From Phycisphaerales bacterium (lineage in GTDB: Bacteria > Planctomycetota > Phycisphaerae > UBA1845 > Fen-1342), in assembly GCA_022839625.1 (NCBI GenBank), contig JALHJL010000006.1, positions 1 through 64,000 on the forward strand: a DNA stretch of 64,000 bases, given 5' to 3'. A model generated the notes under the pieces. It was not told the origin of the DNA. It did not search any database and saw only the letters and a list, made by a program, of their open reading frames with translations. The first letter of the stretch is position 1, and every line of letters begins with the position of its first letter. Below are positions 34,758 through 41,895 of this stretch, in pieces. The position numbers and the translations under genes are program-made.

Positions 34758-35417
34758 ATGGAAGACGTCGTCATCTACGGCGCGGGCGGTCTCGGCTGCC
34801 TCGTGCAGGACATTCTCCGTCAGGAGGGGCGCTATCGTCCGGTCGCTTACCTCGACTCAAACCCAAGCCTGCACGGCCGCGTCGTAGCCGAACTGCCCGT
34901 CCGCGGCGGACTCGACCAGGTCGCAGACCTCCTGCGTTCAGGCATCTGCCGCGCGATCGTCGCGGTCGGCGACAACGCGGCGCGCGTCGCACTCGCGGGG
35001 GAGTTGCAGGCCCGCCACATGCAACTGATCTCGGCCATTCACCCGCTGGCCAGCCTGTCACCCTCGGCGATCGTTTCCGAGCACGTCATCATCGGGCCGC
35101 GGGCCACGGTCTGCGTGCACGCCCGGATCGGGCCGCATTCGATCCTCTCGGCGGGCGCGATCGCGGAGCACGACAACTTCATCGGCAAGGGGGCGTTTCT
35201 GGAGCCCGCGGTTCGGCTCGCGGGAAACGTGACGGTCGAGGACTTCGCGGCAATCGGCATCGGGGCCTCAGTAATCCCCGGCCGGCGCGTCGGACGCGGT
35301 GCGCGGGTCGCGCCCGGTGCCGTGGTCATCCGCGACGTGCCGCCGTCGTCGATCGTGGGCGGTGTACCGGCGACTCTTCAGGTTCAATCGCCTTCGCGCT
35401 TCGTTCCCGCGTCGTAG
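34758..35417 (+). CDS. NeuD/PglD-like sugar O-acyltransferase
   Basis: The protein has 219 residues from ATG 34758 (MEDVVIYGAGGLGCLVQD...); an ATG at 34731 adds nine residues and is an alternative. The N-terminal part is a Rossmann-like nucleotide-sugar binding domain (VVIYGAGGLG), and the C-terminal half is a left-handed beta-helix of hexapeptide repeats (VSEHVIIGPRATVCVHARIG, AAIGIGASVIPGRRVG, APGAVVIRDVPPSSIVGGVP). These features define NeuD/PglD acetyltransferases that use acetyl-CoA to acylate a sugar. The usual catalytic His fits AIAEHDNFIG. No other sugar-synthesis genes adjoin, so the substrate is unknown. Confidence 0.88.
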   Translation: MEDVVIYGAGGLGCLVQDILRQEGRYRPVAYLDSNPSLHGRVVAELPVRGGLDQVADLLRSGICRAIVAVGDNAARVALAGELQARHMQLISAIHPLASLSPSAIVSEHVIIGPRATVCVHARIGPHSILSAGAIAEHDNFIGKGAFLEPAVRLAGNVTVEDFAAIGIGASVIPGRRVGRGARVAPGAVVIRDVPPSSIVGGVPATLQVQSPSRFVPAS

Positions 35418-35562
35418 GTAATGGGGGACCAACCGAAGCAATTGCCAAGAACTCAACCGCGCCTGGAAGCACCGGCGGGTGCTGCCCATTGCTGCGCCGA
35501 CCTGAAGTAGACGCATCCCGGCGCACGGGGACTACGAATCGTCCCCGTTGCGTCGATCTGGT

Positions 35563-35590
35563 TTGACAAACGGAACTAATATGGTACTAT
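35563..35590 (+). promoter_or_regulatory. Probable sigma-70-type promoter of the cysteine-rich protein gene
   Basis: TTGACA at 35563-35568 and TACTAT at 35585-35590 are separated by 16 bases, in an AT-rich stretch that stands out from its surroundings. The start codon is 120 bases downstream, leaving a 5' leader of about 110 bases. Confidence 0.55.
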
Positions 35591-35709
35591 TTGGGAGACC
35601 ACCATGCGCGTCAGTTCGGGCCGGCTTGTAGTGGTGCACGGCGTCGTGGCCGTCAACGAACCGTACGCAGACGCGGAGAAGTGTGGACCGGAACTTACAG
35701 GAGACCCCG

Positions 35710-36516
35710 ATGAGAATTTTGATCGTTTCGCTAGCGCTTATGCTCGTCGCAAGTTTCACTTCCACGGCGACCGCCCAAGGGTGTGCCAGCAAGTCGAAGA
35801 GCAAGGAGACCGTCGCGAAGGCGGATGCCAGTGCTTGCTGTCACAAGGATCGCGCTGGATGCACGAAGAAGGCGGGCGACAGCGACTGTAACAGCAAGGT
35901 GCTGCTCGCGTGCGGCGCGCCCACGATGAAGTACAAGGTCGGGGAGAAGCTGACCAACTGTCCCATCCAGGCCAACGAGTGGCGGGGCGAGTGTGACGCC
36001 TCGGTCTGCTACGTGGTAAGCGGCGCAGAGTACGCTGACAAGGCGGAGGCCATGAAGGCGTACGAAACCGCGCTCGAGCACTACCTGGCGAGCATGACCT
36101 CCGTGCGCTACGTGGTCGGGGACATGTGCGTGGCGTGCCCCAGCGCCGCCGCGGAGTTGGCCAAGGAGAATGGCGGCACGGTCCAGTACCGGGTCGCGTC
36201 CTTCACGCTCGCGGACAAGGAGCGGGCCCAGAAAGCCGCTGACGCGGCGCGCTCCGCCTCCGAGAAGGTAACGATGACCTACGTCGTGGATGGGAAGGAG
36301 TACACGTGCAGTAAGGGTGATGGTGAGGCCAAGCAGGCGCAGCAGTCGTCGGACACCGTGCAGAAGTGCGAGTACAAGGTCGGCGACAAGAAGACATGTT
36401 GCGAAGTCACGGCCAAGGTCGAGCTGGCCACGGCGCGGATCATCGCCGCCTACCGGGCGCTCGAGGAACTTGGCGCGACGGCCAGCGCCGGCCGAGACGC
36501 CGTTTCCGGCACCTAG
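35710..36516 (+). CDS. Secreted cysteine-rich protein with four internal repeats
   Basis: I start at ATG 35710 (268 residues), six bases after AGGAGA. A signal peptide ends near TATAQGC. A Cys/Lys-rich segment follows (SACCHKDRAGCTKKAGDSDC). The rest contains four related units that begin with a Y-x-V pattern and carry Cys about nine residues later: MKYKVGEKLTNCPIQA, VRYVVGDMCVACPSAA, MTYVVDGKEYTCSKGD and CEYKVGDKKTCCEVTA, separated by Ala-rich helices. Cysteines in such spacing could bind a metal or form disulfides. I do not recognise the family and it has its own promoter. The periplasmic location and cysteine content suggest metal or redox stress, but that is a guess. Confidence 0.75.
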   Translation: MRILIVSLALMLVASFTSTATAQGCASKSKSKETVAKADASACCHKDRAGCTKKAGDSDCNSKVLLACGAPTMKYKVGEKLTNCPIQANEWRGECDASVCYVVSGAEYADKAEAMKAYETALEHYLASMTSVRYVVGDMCVACPSAAAELAKENGGTVQYRVASFTLADKERAQKAADAARSASEKVTMTYVVDGKEYTCSKGDGEAKQAQQSSDTVQKCEYKVGDKKTCCEVTAKVELATARIIAAYRALEELGATASAGRDAVSGT

Positions 36517-36545
36517 AGCGCTTTCTCGTATGCTTCGGCGGGTGC

Positions 36546-36567
36546 CACTGGCAGCTTGCTGCCAGTG
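36546..36567. repeat. Perfect hairpin, possible terminator; dispersed element
   Basis: cactggcag and ctgccagtg form a perfect 9-base stem with a cttg loop, 30 bases after the stop of the cysteine-rich protein. A partial copy of the same sequence is at 23074-23092, so it may be a repeat family member that works as a terminator. No T-tract. The remaining gap to 36805 shows no gene. Confidence 0.55.
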
Positions 36568-36805
36568 AGACGGAGTTAGTGCACGCGCGGACAAGCCGCT
36601 GGTGGCACCCGACCGAAAGTGAAGCTGCTGCAAGCTCCGACTGACGTTCGCGGCTTGCTGTCAGAAACCGGGGGGGCGGTTCTATACCACAGGCGACGGG
36701 TGTTCGGGTTCAGGGCGGTCCGCCGGCGTGCGGAAGAACGAGGTTGTGTAACCTCGGCGGCCGGCGGCGTCCCCCCGCCATACCGCCACACTACGGAGCC
36801 TGAAG

Positions 36806-38617
36806 ATGCAACCGCGACATTCCATCCTGATATTGCTCGCAACGTGCGTTCTGTGCGCCTCTCCGAGCCTGGCTGCGCAGAAGACCTGGACCGGCAACGG
36901 GGGCGACGGCAAGTGGGAATCGGGGGCGAACTGGAACCCCCCGGGCGCTCCCGGCCCCGATGACGACGTCCTGATTCCGCCCGATTCCGGCACCATCAAG
37001 GTGGACGGAAAGGGATGCAAGAAAGTCAAGTCGCTGACGGCCGAAGCCTCCGAGGGCGGCGTCGGGACCAAGATCCAGGCGGATGACCCCGGTGAGTCGG
37101 TGTGCTTCGAGGCCAAGGAAGACGTGCACATCGGCGAGGGCGTCGAGGTGCGCGGCAACACCGGGAACGACGGCCAGAACGGCGGCGACGTCAAAATCAA
37201 GGCCGGCGGGACCATCACGAACGACGGCAAACTGGTCGGTGGCGACGGCGGCACGGGCGCGAAGCCCGGAAACGGCGGCAGCGTTGTGGTGGACGGCAAA
37301 CACGTCAACAACAACGGCGAGGAGAACGGCGGCGCCGGCGGCTCACGCACCAGCGGCTCCGGCAAGGGCAAGGATGGCGGCGGCGTGACCAACAACGCTG
37401 AAGAAACCGTCCGGGTCGGCAAGAAGAGCGGCGGAGCCGGCGGAGAGGGGCCGGCGGGCAAGGGCAAGAACGGGCGCGTCGGCGGCAGCGCCGGACAAAC
37501 GCTCGCCATGCTGCCCGGCGACCAGATGCACGGCGACGCCGCGCTGTTGAGCGTCCACGCGGGACAGATGCTGCTGCTGGGCTTGCCCGCGGAGTCGATC
37601 GTCGCCGACGCGGAGATCTACGTGGATGCCGGCGGGCCGACGGCACCCGTCCATCTCCACGGCATCCCGGCGGGGCAAGACGTGATGGTGGCGGGCGAGA
37701 GCATCTGTTTCCGCGGCGCTCCGCTGCTGGACGACGGAGTGACGCTGGCCGACATCACGGAGCCCGACGCGATCCCGTCGATCGACCCATGCCGGAGCTG
37801 CATTCCCAATGTGCCCTGGCACGAGAACTTCGACGTTTGGGCCGATGGCTACTGGCTGGACCACGTCGGCGGCTGGAAGGGCTGGGATGGTGACCCCGCC
37901 CTCGCCGCCTCGACCAGCGCCGAGCTCGCCCTCAGCCTGGAGAACTCCGTGGTCGCAGTCGGGCCGACGGACCTCGTCCACGAGTTCTGCGGTGCCGAGG
38001 AAGACATCTGGATTGTTCGGCTGTGGCAGTTTGTGCCGGTTTCGTTCGAGTCCGGCGGCGTGGAGCCCTTCCGCGGCTCGTACATCGTGCTGCTGAACAC
38101 CTACGCCGACCTGGGCCCCTACCACTGGTCGGCCCAACTGCACGTCGATTCCGACACCCAGTCGTTCATCCGCGACGGGATCGAGACGGTCTCCGCACCG
38201 CTGCTGGTCGACGCCTGGGTCGAGGTTCGCATCGTGGTTAACTTTGCGACCGACACGTACCGTGTCTTCTACGGCGGCGTCGAGGTCGGCGGACCCGCTT
38301 CGTGGTCGGACGGCGTCTTTGGCCAGAGCGGCGGGGCCCTGGAACTCGCGGCGCTCGACCTCTTCGCCAACGGTTCGTCGCCGGTCTACTACGACGAGCT
38401 CGAAATCGTGCGGCCGGCGGTCGGCGACATGAACTGCGACGGGGCTGTGGGCTTTGGCGACATCAACCCGTTCGTGACGGCGCTGACCAACCCGGCGCTC
38501 TACGAAGTGACCTTCCCCGGTTGCTCGATCTACAACGCGGACATCAACCGGGACGGCCTGGTGGGCTTCGGCGACATCAATCCGTTCGTGGCACTCCTCA
38601 GCGGCGGCGGGAGCTAG
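36806..38617 (+). CDS. Secreted Gly/Asn-rich protein with dockerin-like C-terminal tail
   Basis: The protein has 603 residues; ATG 36806 follows GGAG by seven bases. The signal peptide ends near SLAAQKTW. The opening TWTGNGGDGKWESGANWNPP is a motif found at the start of autotransporter-associated or PEP-CTERM-like beta-helix passenger regions. Residues about 110-230 are glycine-rich (NGGDVKIKAGGTITNDGK). Then comes a beta-sandwich-like part with FDVWADGYWLDHVGGWKGW and TYRVFYGGVEVGG, reminiscent of a concanavalin-like lectin domain. The tail has two dockerin-like loops, DMNCDGAVGFGDINPFV and DINRDGLVGFGDINPFV, like the protein at 4360-5943. Probably exported and perhaps anchored or assembled through the tail. 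Confidence 0.8.
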   Translation: MQPRHSILILLATCVLCASPSLAAQKTWTGNGGDGKWESGANWNPPGAPGPDDDVLIPPDSGTIKVDGKGCKKVKSLTAEASEGGVGTKIQADDPGESVCFEAKEDVHIGEGVEVRGNTGNDGQNGGDVKIKAGGTITNDGKLVGGDGGTGAKPGNGGSVVVDGKHVNNNGEENGGAGGSRTSGSGKGKDGGGVTNNAEETVRVGKKSGGAGGEGPAGKGKNGRVGGSAGQTLAMLPGDQMHGDAALLSVHAGQMLLLGLPAESIVADAEIYVDAGGPTAPVHLHGIPAGQDVMVAGESICFRGAPLLDDGVTLADITEPDAIPSIDPCRSCIPNVPWHENFDVWADGYWLDHVGGWKGWDGDPALAASTSAELALSLENSVVAVGPTDLVHEFCGAEEDIWIVRLWQFVPVSFESGGVEPFRGSYIVLLNTYADLGPYHWSAQLHVDSDTQSFIRDGIETVSAPLLVDAWVEVRIVVNFATDTYRVFYGGVEVGGPASWSDGVFGQSGGALELAALDLFANGSSPVYYDELEIVRPAVGDMNCDGAVGFGDINPFVTALTNPALYEVTFPGCSIYNADINRDGLVGFGDINPFVALLSGGGS

Positions 38618-38690
38618 GCGCCCCGCAAGTCCGGAGCGGGCGCGTGGGTCGCCACGCGACCTCGTGGCAGGTTGAGCGGGTAAATCGTTC

Positions 38691-38714
38691 AGGCCGGGTC
38701 GTCTGACCCGGCCT
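38691..38714. terminator. Bidirectional hairpin between convergent genes
   Basis: aggccgggtc and gacccggcct form a perfect 10-base stem with a gtct loop. It lies between the converging dockerin-tailed gene (ends 38617) and YkgJ-like gene (ends 38766). No T-tract follows, as is common for GC-rich genomes. Confidence 0.65.
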
Positions 38715-38765
38715 GTTCGCCATCAAGGAACTTGTAACGGAACAGCCCGTGCGTGCCGGTCGCGG

Positions 38766-39185
38766 TCACCGGCCCGCGGCGCGGCGTGCCACGCCGGCGG
38801 CGGGCGCGCGGCGCCGTGGAGATTGACGCTTGCCACGGCGAGCGGACAGTTGTGCTCGCGCGTACGCTTCGAGGTGTTCGGGGCTCGTGAAGTGCTGCTG
38901 CCACCCGTAGTCGCCCGAGTGATAGTCGCACTCCTCGGTGGAGTACGCGCGGCACACCTTCGGGCGGGTCGCGTAGATCGCGCACCGCTGGTCTGGCTGG
39001 AGATGGCGGCACTTCGTCTCAAAGGCGATATACCAGTCGCCGTCCTCCACGAACACGCTTACGCCGGCGTGCAGCAGGAACCAGCGGATGTCTTCGTAGT
39101 CCGCCGCCGACTCAGGGTTGTCGAGCGGCAGAGCGATGTAGCGGCAGCAGACGGCCGTGCAATGCTCACACAAGATTCCAGGCAC
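38766..39185 (-). CDS. YkgJ-family cysteine cluster protein
   Basis: The protein has 139 residues. The family cysteines are present: CEHCTAVCC near the start, a middle CRHLQPDQRCAIYATRPKVC, and a following SYSTEEC-like AYSTEECDYH. The family (formerly DUF/UPF0153) binds an Fe-S cluster or zinc; its role is unclear. The C-terminal 30 residues are basic and low in complexity (KRQSPRRRAPAAGVARR), possibly an extension caused by stop-codon loss. The gene ends 51 bases from the shared hairpin. The start is at ATG 39185 with a modest upstream signal. Confidence 0.8.
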   Translation of the reverse strand: MPGILCEHCTAVCCRYIALPLDNPESAADYEDIRWFLLHAGVSVFVEDGDWYIAFETKCRHLQPDQRCAIYATRPKVCRAYSTEECDYHSGDYGWQQHFTSPEHLEAYARAQLSARRGKRQSPRRRAPAAGVARRAAGR

Positions 39186-39463
39186 GCAGGCACTCCTTCC
39201 GATGGCAACGCGACCGGCCGGCCCGCCACAGGGAATGCGTCACGAGCAACCGTAGCCCCCCGCACCGCGACAGTAACCCGTTCGCACGAATTCAAGAACG
39301 GCGTACTTGCCGAGCCAATTGGCCGCGTTCAGCGCTTCTCCGAGAATCAGATTATGCGCGCGAGCCACGAACAGCAAGGGCGGCCGGTCCCCCCAACCGG
39401 CCGCCGTAAACGCCTTCCGTGTGCCCCGCGCTAATCAGATGGAACAGGGCCTGCACCCTGGCA

Positions 39464-39558
39464 GTCCGTTGAAAAAAGGGTAGGGGCACCGCGAAAGATC
39501 CATGCAGCGCTGCCGCGAACGCCCGCCGGCGCGGAGCCAGTCTCCCTTTTCAACGGAC
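39464..39558. repeat. Inverted pair of the gtccgttgaaaaaggg element in a 599-base gene-free stretch
   Basis: gtccgttgaaaaaaggg (39464-39480) and cccttttcaacggac (39544-39558) are inverted arms, and the inner sequences gcaccgcg and gcggagcc also correspond loosely. Related copies are at 41621-41653 and 15078-15104. In the rest of 39186-39784 I find one open minus-strand frame of about 57 codons (about 39239-39420) with no start signal, which I do not call. Confidence 0.75.
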
Positions 39559-39784
39559 ACCTAACGCCGCGTTCACGCCGCGCGGCCGGCCGTGCTATAC
39601 GGGGAGCGAGCGTCAGTTCGGTGGCGTGTTGCCGAGGGCTTCTGGCACTGCCGCAGGGGCTGGTGTGTCCGGGGGCGGCTGGGCCTGGCCTGGCAAGTCA
39701 CTGTCCACGTGTCTGACGCTCGCTCCCCGCAGAGCACGCGCCCGGCCGGAGGCTCCCAAGCCGGTCGGTGCGCGGCGCTTCGGG

Positions 39785-40129
39785 CTACTGGCGGATGTAA
39801 TCGTCCCAGGCGTCGTTGACCGAGTCATAGACATCCTGCCGATAGTCGATCACGCTTTGGATGGTGTCGGTCGGATCGTACAGAGTCGTCGTCGGGTACG
39901 TCGTGCCGGTCGGGTACGTCGGGTAGGTCGGATAGGTTGGGTAGGTCGGATACGTCACCGGCGTCGTCGTACTCGGGGTCCCGCCTCCGCCGAGCAGGTT
40001 TTCCAGACCACTGCCGCCGCCCAGGAGGCTGCTGATGAGGCTGTAATCGTAGCAGCCGCACAGGGCGGTCAGGGTGACCAGCAAGGTTGCCGCGGCCACC
40101 ATCCGTCGTGCGTTTGACTTGCGAAACAT
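39785..40129 (-). CDS. Small lipoprotein with Pro-Thr-Tyr repeats
   Basis: The start is ATG 40129 (114 residues), eight bases after AAGGAG. The signal peptide ends in a lipobox-like LTALCGC. After a Gly-rich stretch (LLGGGSGLENLLGGGG) there is a tandem PTY unit (TYPTYPTYPTYPTYPT) encoded by a 9-base DNA repeat at about 39900-39955, and then a charged end (DSVNDAWDDYIRQ). Unknown function; the tandem repeat suggests length variation among strains. Confidence 0.7.
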   Translation of the reverse strand: MFRKSNARRMVAAATLLVTLTALCGCYDYSLISSLLGGGSGLENLLGGGGTPSTTTPVTYPTYPTYPTYPTYPTGTTYPTTTLYDPTDTIQSVIDYRQDVYDSVNDAWDDYIRQ

Positions 40130-40158
40130 CGGGTCGTCTCCTTCTGAAGTCCAAAGCG

Positions 40159-40173
40159 TTGTGACCATCACAA
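40159..40173. promoter_or_regulatory. Candidate operator palindrome
   Basis: TTGTGA-cca-TCACAA is a perfect inverted repeat 30 bases upstream of the lipoprotein start; flanking aagcg/cgctt extends it with a one-base slip. The pattern resembles binding sites of CRP/FNR-type or similar dimeric regulators, but the regulator is not identified. Confidence 0.4.
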
Positions 40174-40317
40174 GCGCTTCACCCGGTCTTAGCCGGAGAC
40201 GTCGACGTATCTGAAAAAATCCGGTGGAGCGCCCCAATGCACCGCACGCCTGTGCCCCGCCCCCGGCGCTCGCGCGCCCTCCGCGCGCAGCTCAAGATCA
40301 CCGGCCGGCGCCCCCGT

Positions 40318-41424
40318 TCAGTCGCCCATGCACGTGCCCACCGAGCGGGCCATCGCGATCAGCGGGTCGTCCGGCGGTACGGTACGCTGCTGGCCGGCGA
40401 CGGACTCGATCGGCACGGCCTCCGTCCGCCCCTGGCGCAGTACGACCATCTGATTCCACTGCTGCTCAGCAATGAGCTGAATCGCCTTGAAGCCGAAGCT
40501 CGTCGCCAGCACCCGGTCGAACGCCACGGGGGTGCCGCCGCGCTGGACGTGCCCGAGGATGGTCGCCCGCGTCTCGAGGTGCGTCCGGTTCGCGATCTGC
40601 TCGGCCAGGACCGCGCTGACGCCGCCCAGGCGGATAGGATCGGGGCTGTCGTGCACGATCTTCTCGACTACCTGTTTCCCGCCCAGCGGCGCGGCGCCCT
40701 CCGACACGGCGATCAGCGTGAAGCGCTTTCCGAGTTGGCCGCGGCGCGTGCACTCGTCGCAGACCTTCTCCAGGTCGAACGGGATTTCCGGGATCAGGAT
40801 CACGTCGGAACCACTGGCCAGGCCCGAGTGCAGGGTCAACCAGCCCGCGTTGCGGCCCATCAGCTCGACCAACATGACGCGGTGGTGGCTCGAGGCGGTC
40901 GAGTGAATCCGGTCCAGGCACTCCGTGGCCGTCTGCACCGCGGTCGTGAACCCGAACGTCAGGTCGGTGGACATCAAGTCGTTGTCGATGGTCTTGGGCA
41001 CGCCGACGCAGCGTACGCCGCGGCGTACCAGGTTGGCGGCCCCGGTCATGGTGCCGTCGCCGCCGATGAAGACGATGGCGTCGAGCTGTCGTTCGGCGAT
41101 GTGCTCGAGCACGCGATTGGTGACATCCTTGAAGAGGGGCTGGCCGTGCTCGTCCTGGCCGACGGCGAAGCGCGCCGGGTCGGCTTTGTTCGTCGTGCCC
41201 AGGATTGTGCCCCCGCTCGTGAGGATATTCGACACGTCCTGCCAGTCCAGCGGCCGCATCCGATTGCGGATCAGCCCGAGGAAGCCGTCTTCGATGCCCA
41301 GGACCTCGGCCCCGAGCTGCGTGATCGCGGCCTTGGTAACCACGCGTATGACGGCGTTGAGTCCGGGGCAATCGCCGCCGCCCGTCATGACACCGATCCG
41401 CGCGACCTTTTTTGCCGCAGCCAT
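40318..41424 (-). CDS. pfkA: 6-phosphofructokinase (ATP- or PPi-dependent)
   Basis: I start at ATG 41424 (368 residues), six bases after GCGGAG; a GTG at 41457 is the alternative. The glycine-rich N-terminal motif is GVMTGGGDCPGLNAVIR, the nucleotide site is FIGGDGTMTGA, the catalytic Asp lies in PKTIDNDLM, and the fructose-6-phosphate loop is VELMGRNAGWLTLHSG. GGDGT favours ATP as phosphoryl donor over the GGDD of many PPi enzymes. It catalyses the committed step of glycolysis. The gene's own promoter is not obvious; the gap upstream carries the dispersed element at 41621-41653. Confidence 0.93.
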   Translation of the reverse strand: MAAAKKVARIGVMTGGGDCPGLNAVIRVVTKAAITQLGAEVLGIEDGFLGLIRNRMRPLDWQDVSNILTSGGTILGTTNKADPARFAVGQDEHGQPLFKDVTNRVLEHIAERQLDAIVFIGGDGTMTGAANLVRRGVRCVGVPKTIDNDLMSTDLTFGFTTAVQTATECLDRIHSTASSHHRVMLVELMGRNAGWLTLHSGLASGSDVILIPEIPFDLEKVCDECTRRGQLGKRFTLIAVSEGAAPLGGKQVVEKIVHDSPDPIRLGGVSAVLAEQIANRTHLETRATILGHVQRGGTPVAFDRVLATSFGFKAIQLIAEQQWNQMVVLRQGRTEAVPIESVAGQQRTVPPDDPLIAMARSVGTCMGD

Positions 41425-41620
41425 CTGCCACTCCGCTCGTTGAGCTACCGACACCACCTCCGATCGAGTCCGTCGTGGACATTATCGGTCGGGTTGGCCG
41501 GCGGATACAGTAGCCCAGCGGGGAGCGATCCGCGAGAGGTGCCGCGCACGGAGGCCGCTCCGGAAGCGGCGGCCGACGTGTCTGCGACGCGCTGGCAACC
41601 CATGCTGCCCGGCGTGTGGT

Positions 41621-41653
41621 GTCCGTTGAAAAAGGCATTGGCTCCGCGCCGAC
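41621..41653. repeat. Single copy of the gtccgttgaaaaaggg...ggctccgcg element
   Basis: gtccgttgaaaaaggcattggctccgcgccgac matches the reverse complement of the right arm of the pair at 39464-39558 and the copy at 15078-15104. It sits in the 471-base stretch between pfkA and the chemoreceptor gene, which otherwise shows only a hairpin at 41834-41867. Confidence 0.65.
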
Positions 41654-41833
41654 ATGCACCGCATACGAAGGCCTTCGCGCTGCGCACCTCGTCGGACCGG
41701 GGCCGAGCTCTCGGCTGGCTTCCCACGATCATCAGACCGCGACCGCCCGTCCCGGTGCGGACGTCAGAACGTATTCCTCGATCCACAGCAGGCTGCCGCG
41801 TCGCCACAGACCCGAGAACGCTGGGAAGAAAGG

Positions 41834-41867
41834 GGACGGCGCCGACCGCCTGAGGCCGACGCCGTCC
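41834..41867 (-). terminator. Hairpin downstream of the chemoreceptor gene
   Basis: ggacggcg and cgccgtcc form an 8-base perfect stem with an 18-base interior that can also pair partly (ggcc/ggcc). It begins 29 bases beyond the stop of the minus-strand chemoreceptor. Confidence 0.5.
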
Positions 41868-41895
41868 GGCACTTGGACACTTGGCTCGTTGTGAA

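Noticed and set aside
35604..35891. 95-codon frame upstream of the cysteine-rich protein
   Set aside because: No ribosome binding site, overlaps the signal peptide-coding region in another frame, and lies in the leader of the real gene.
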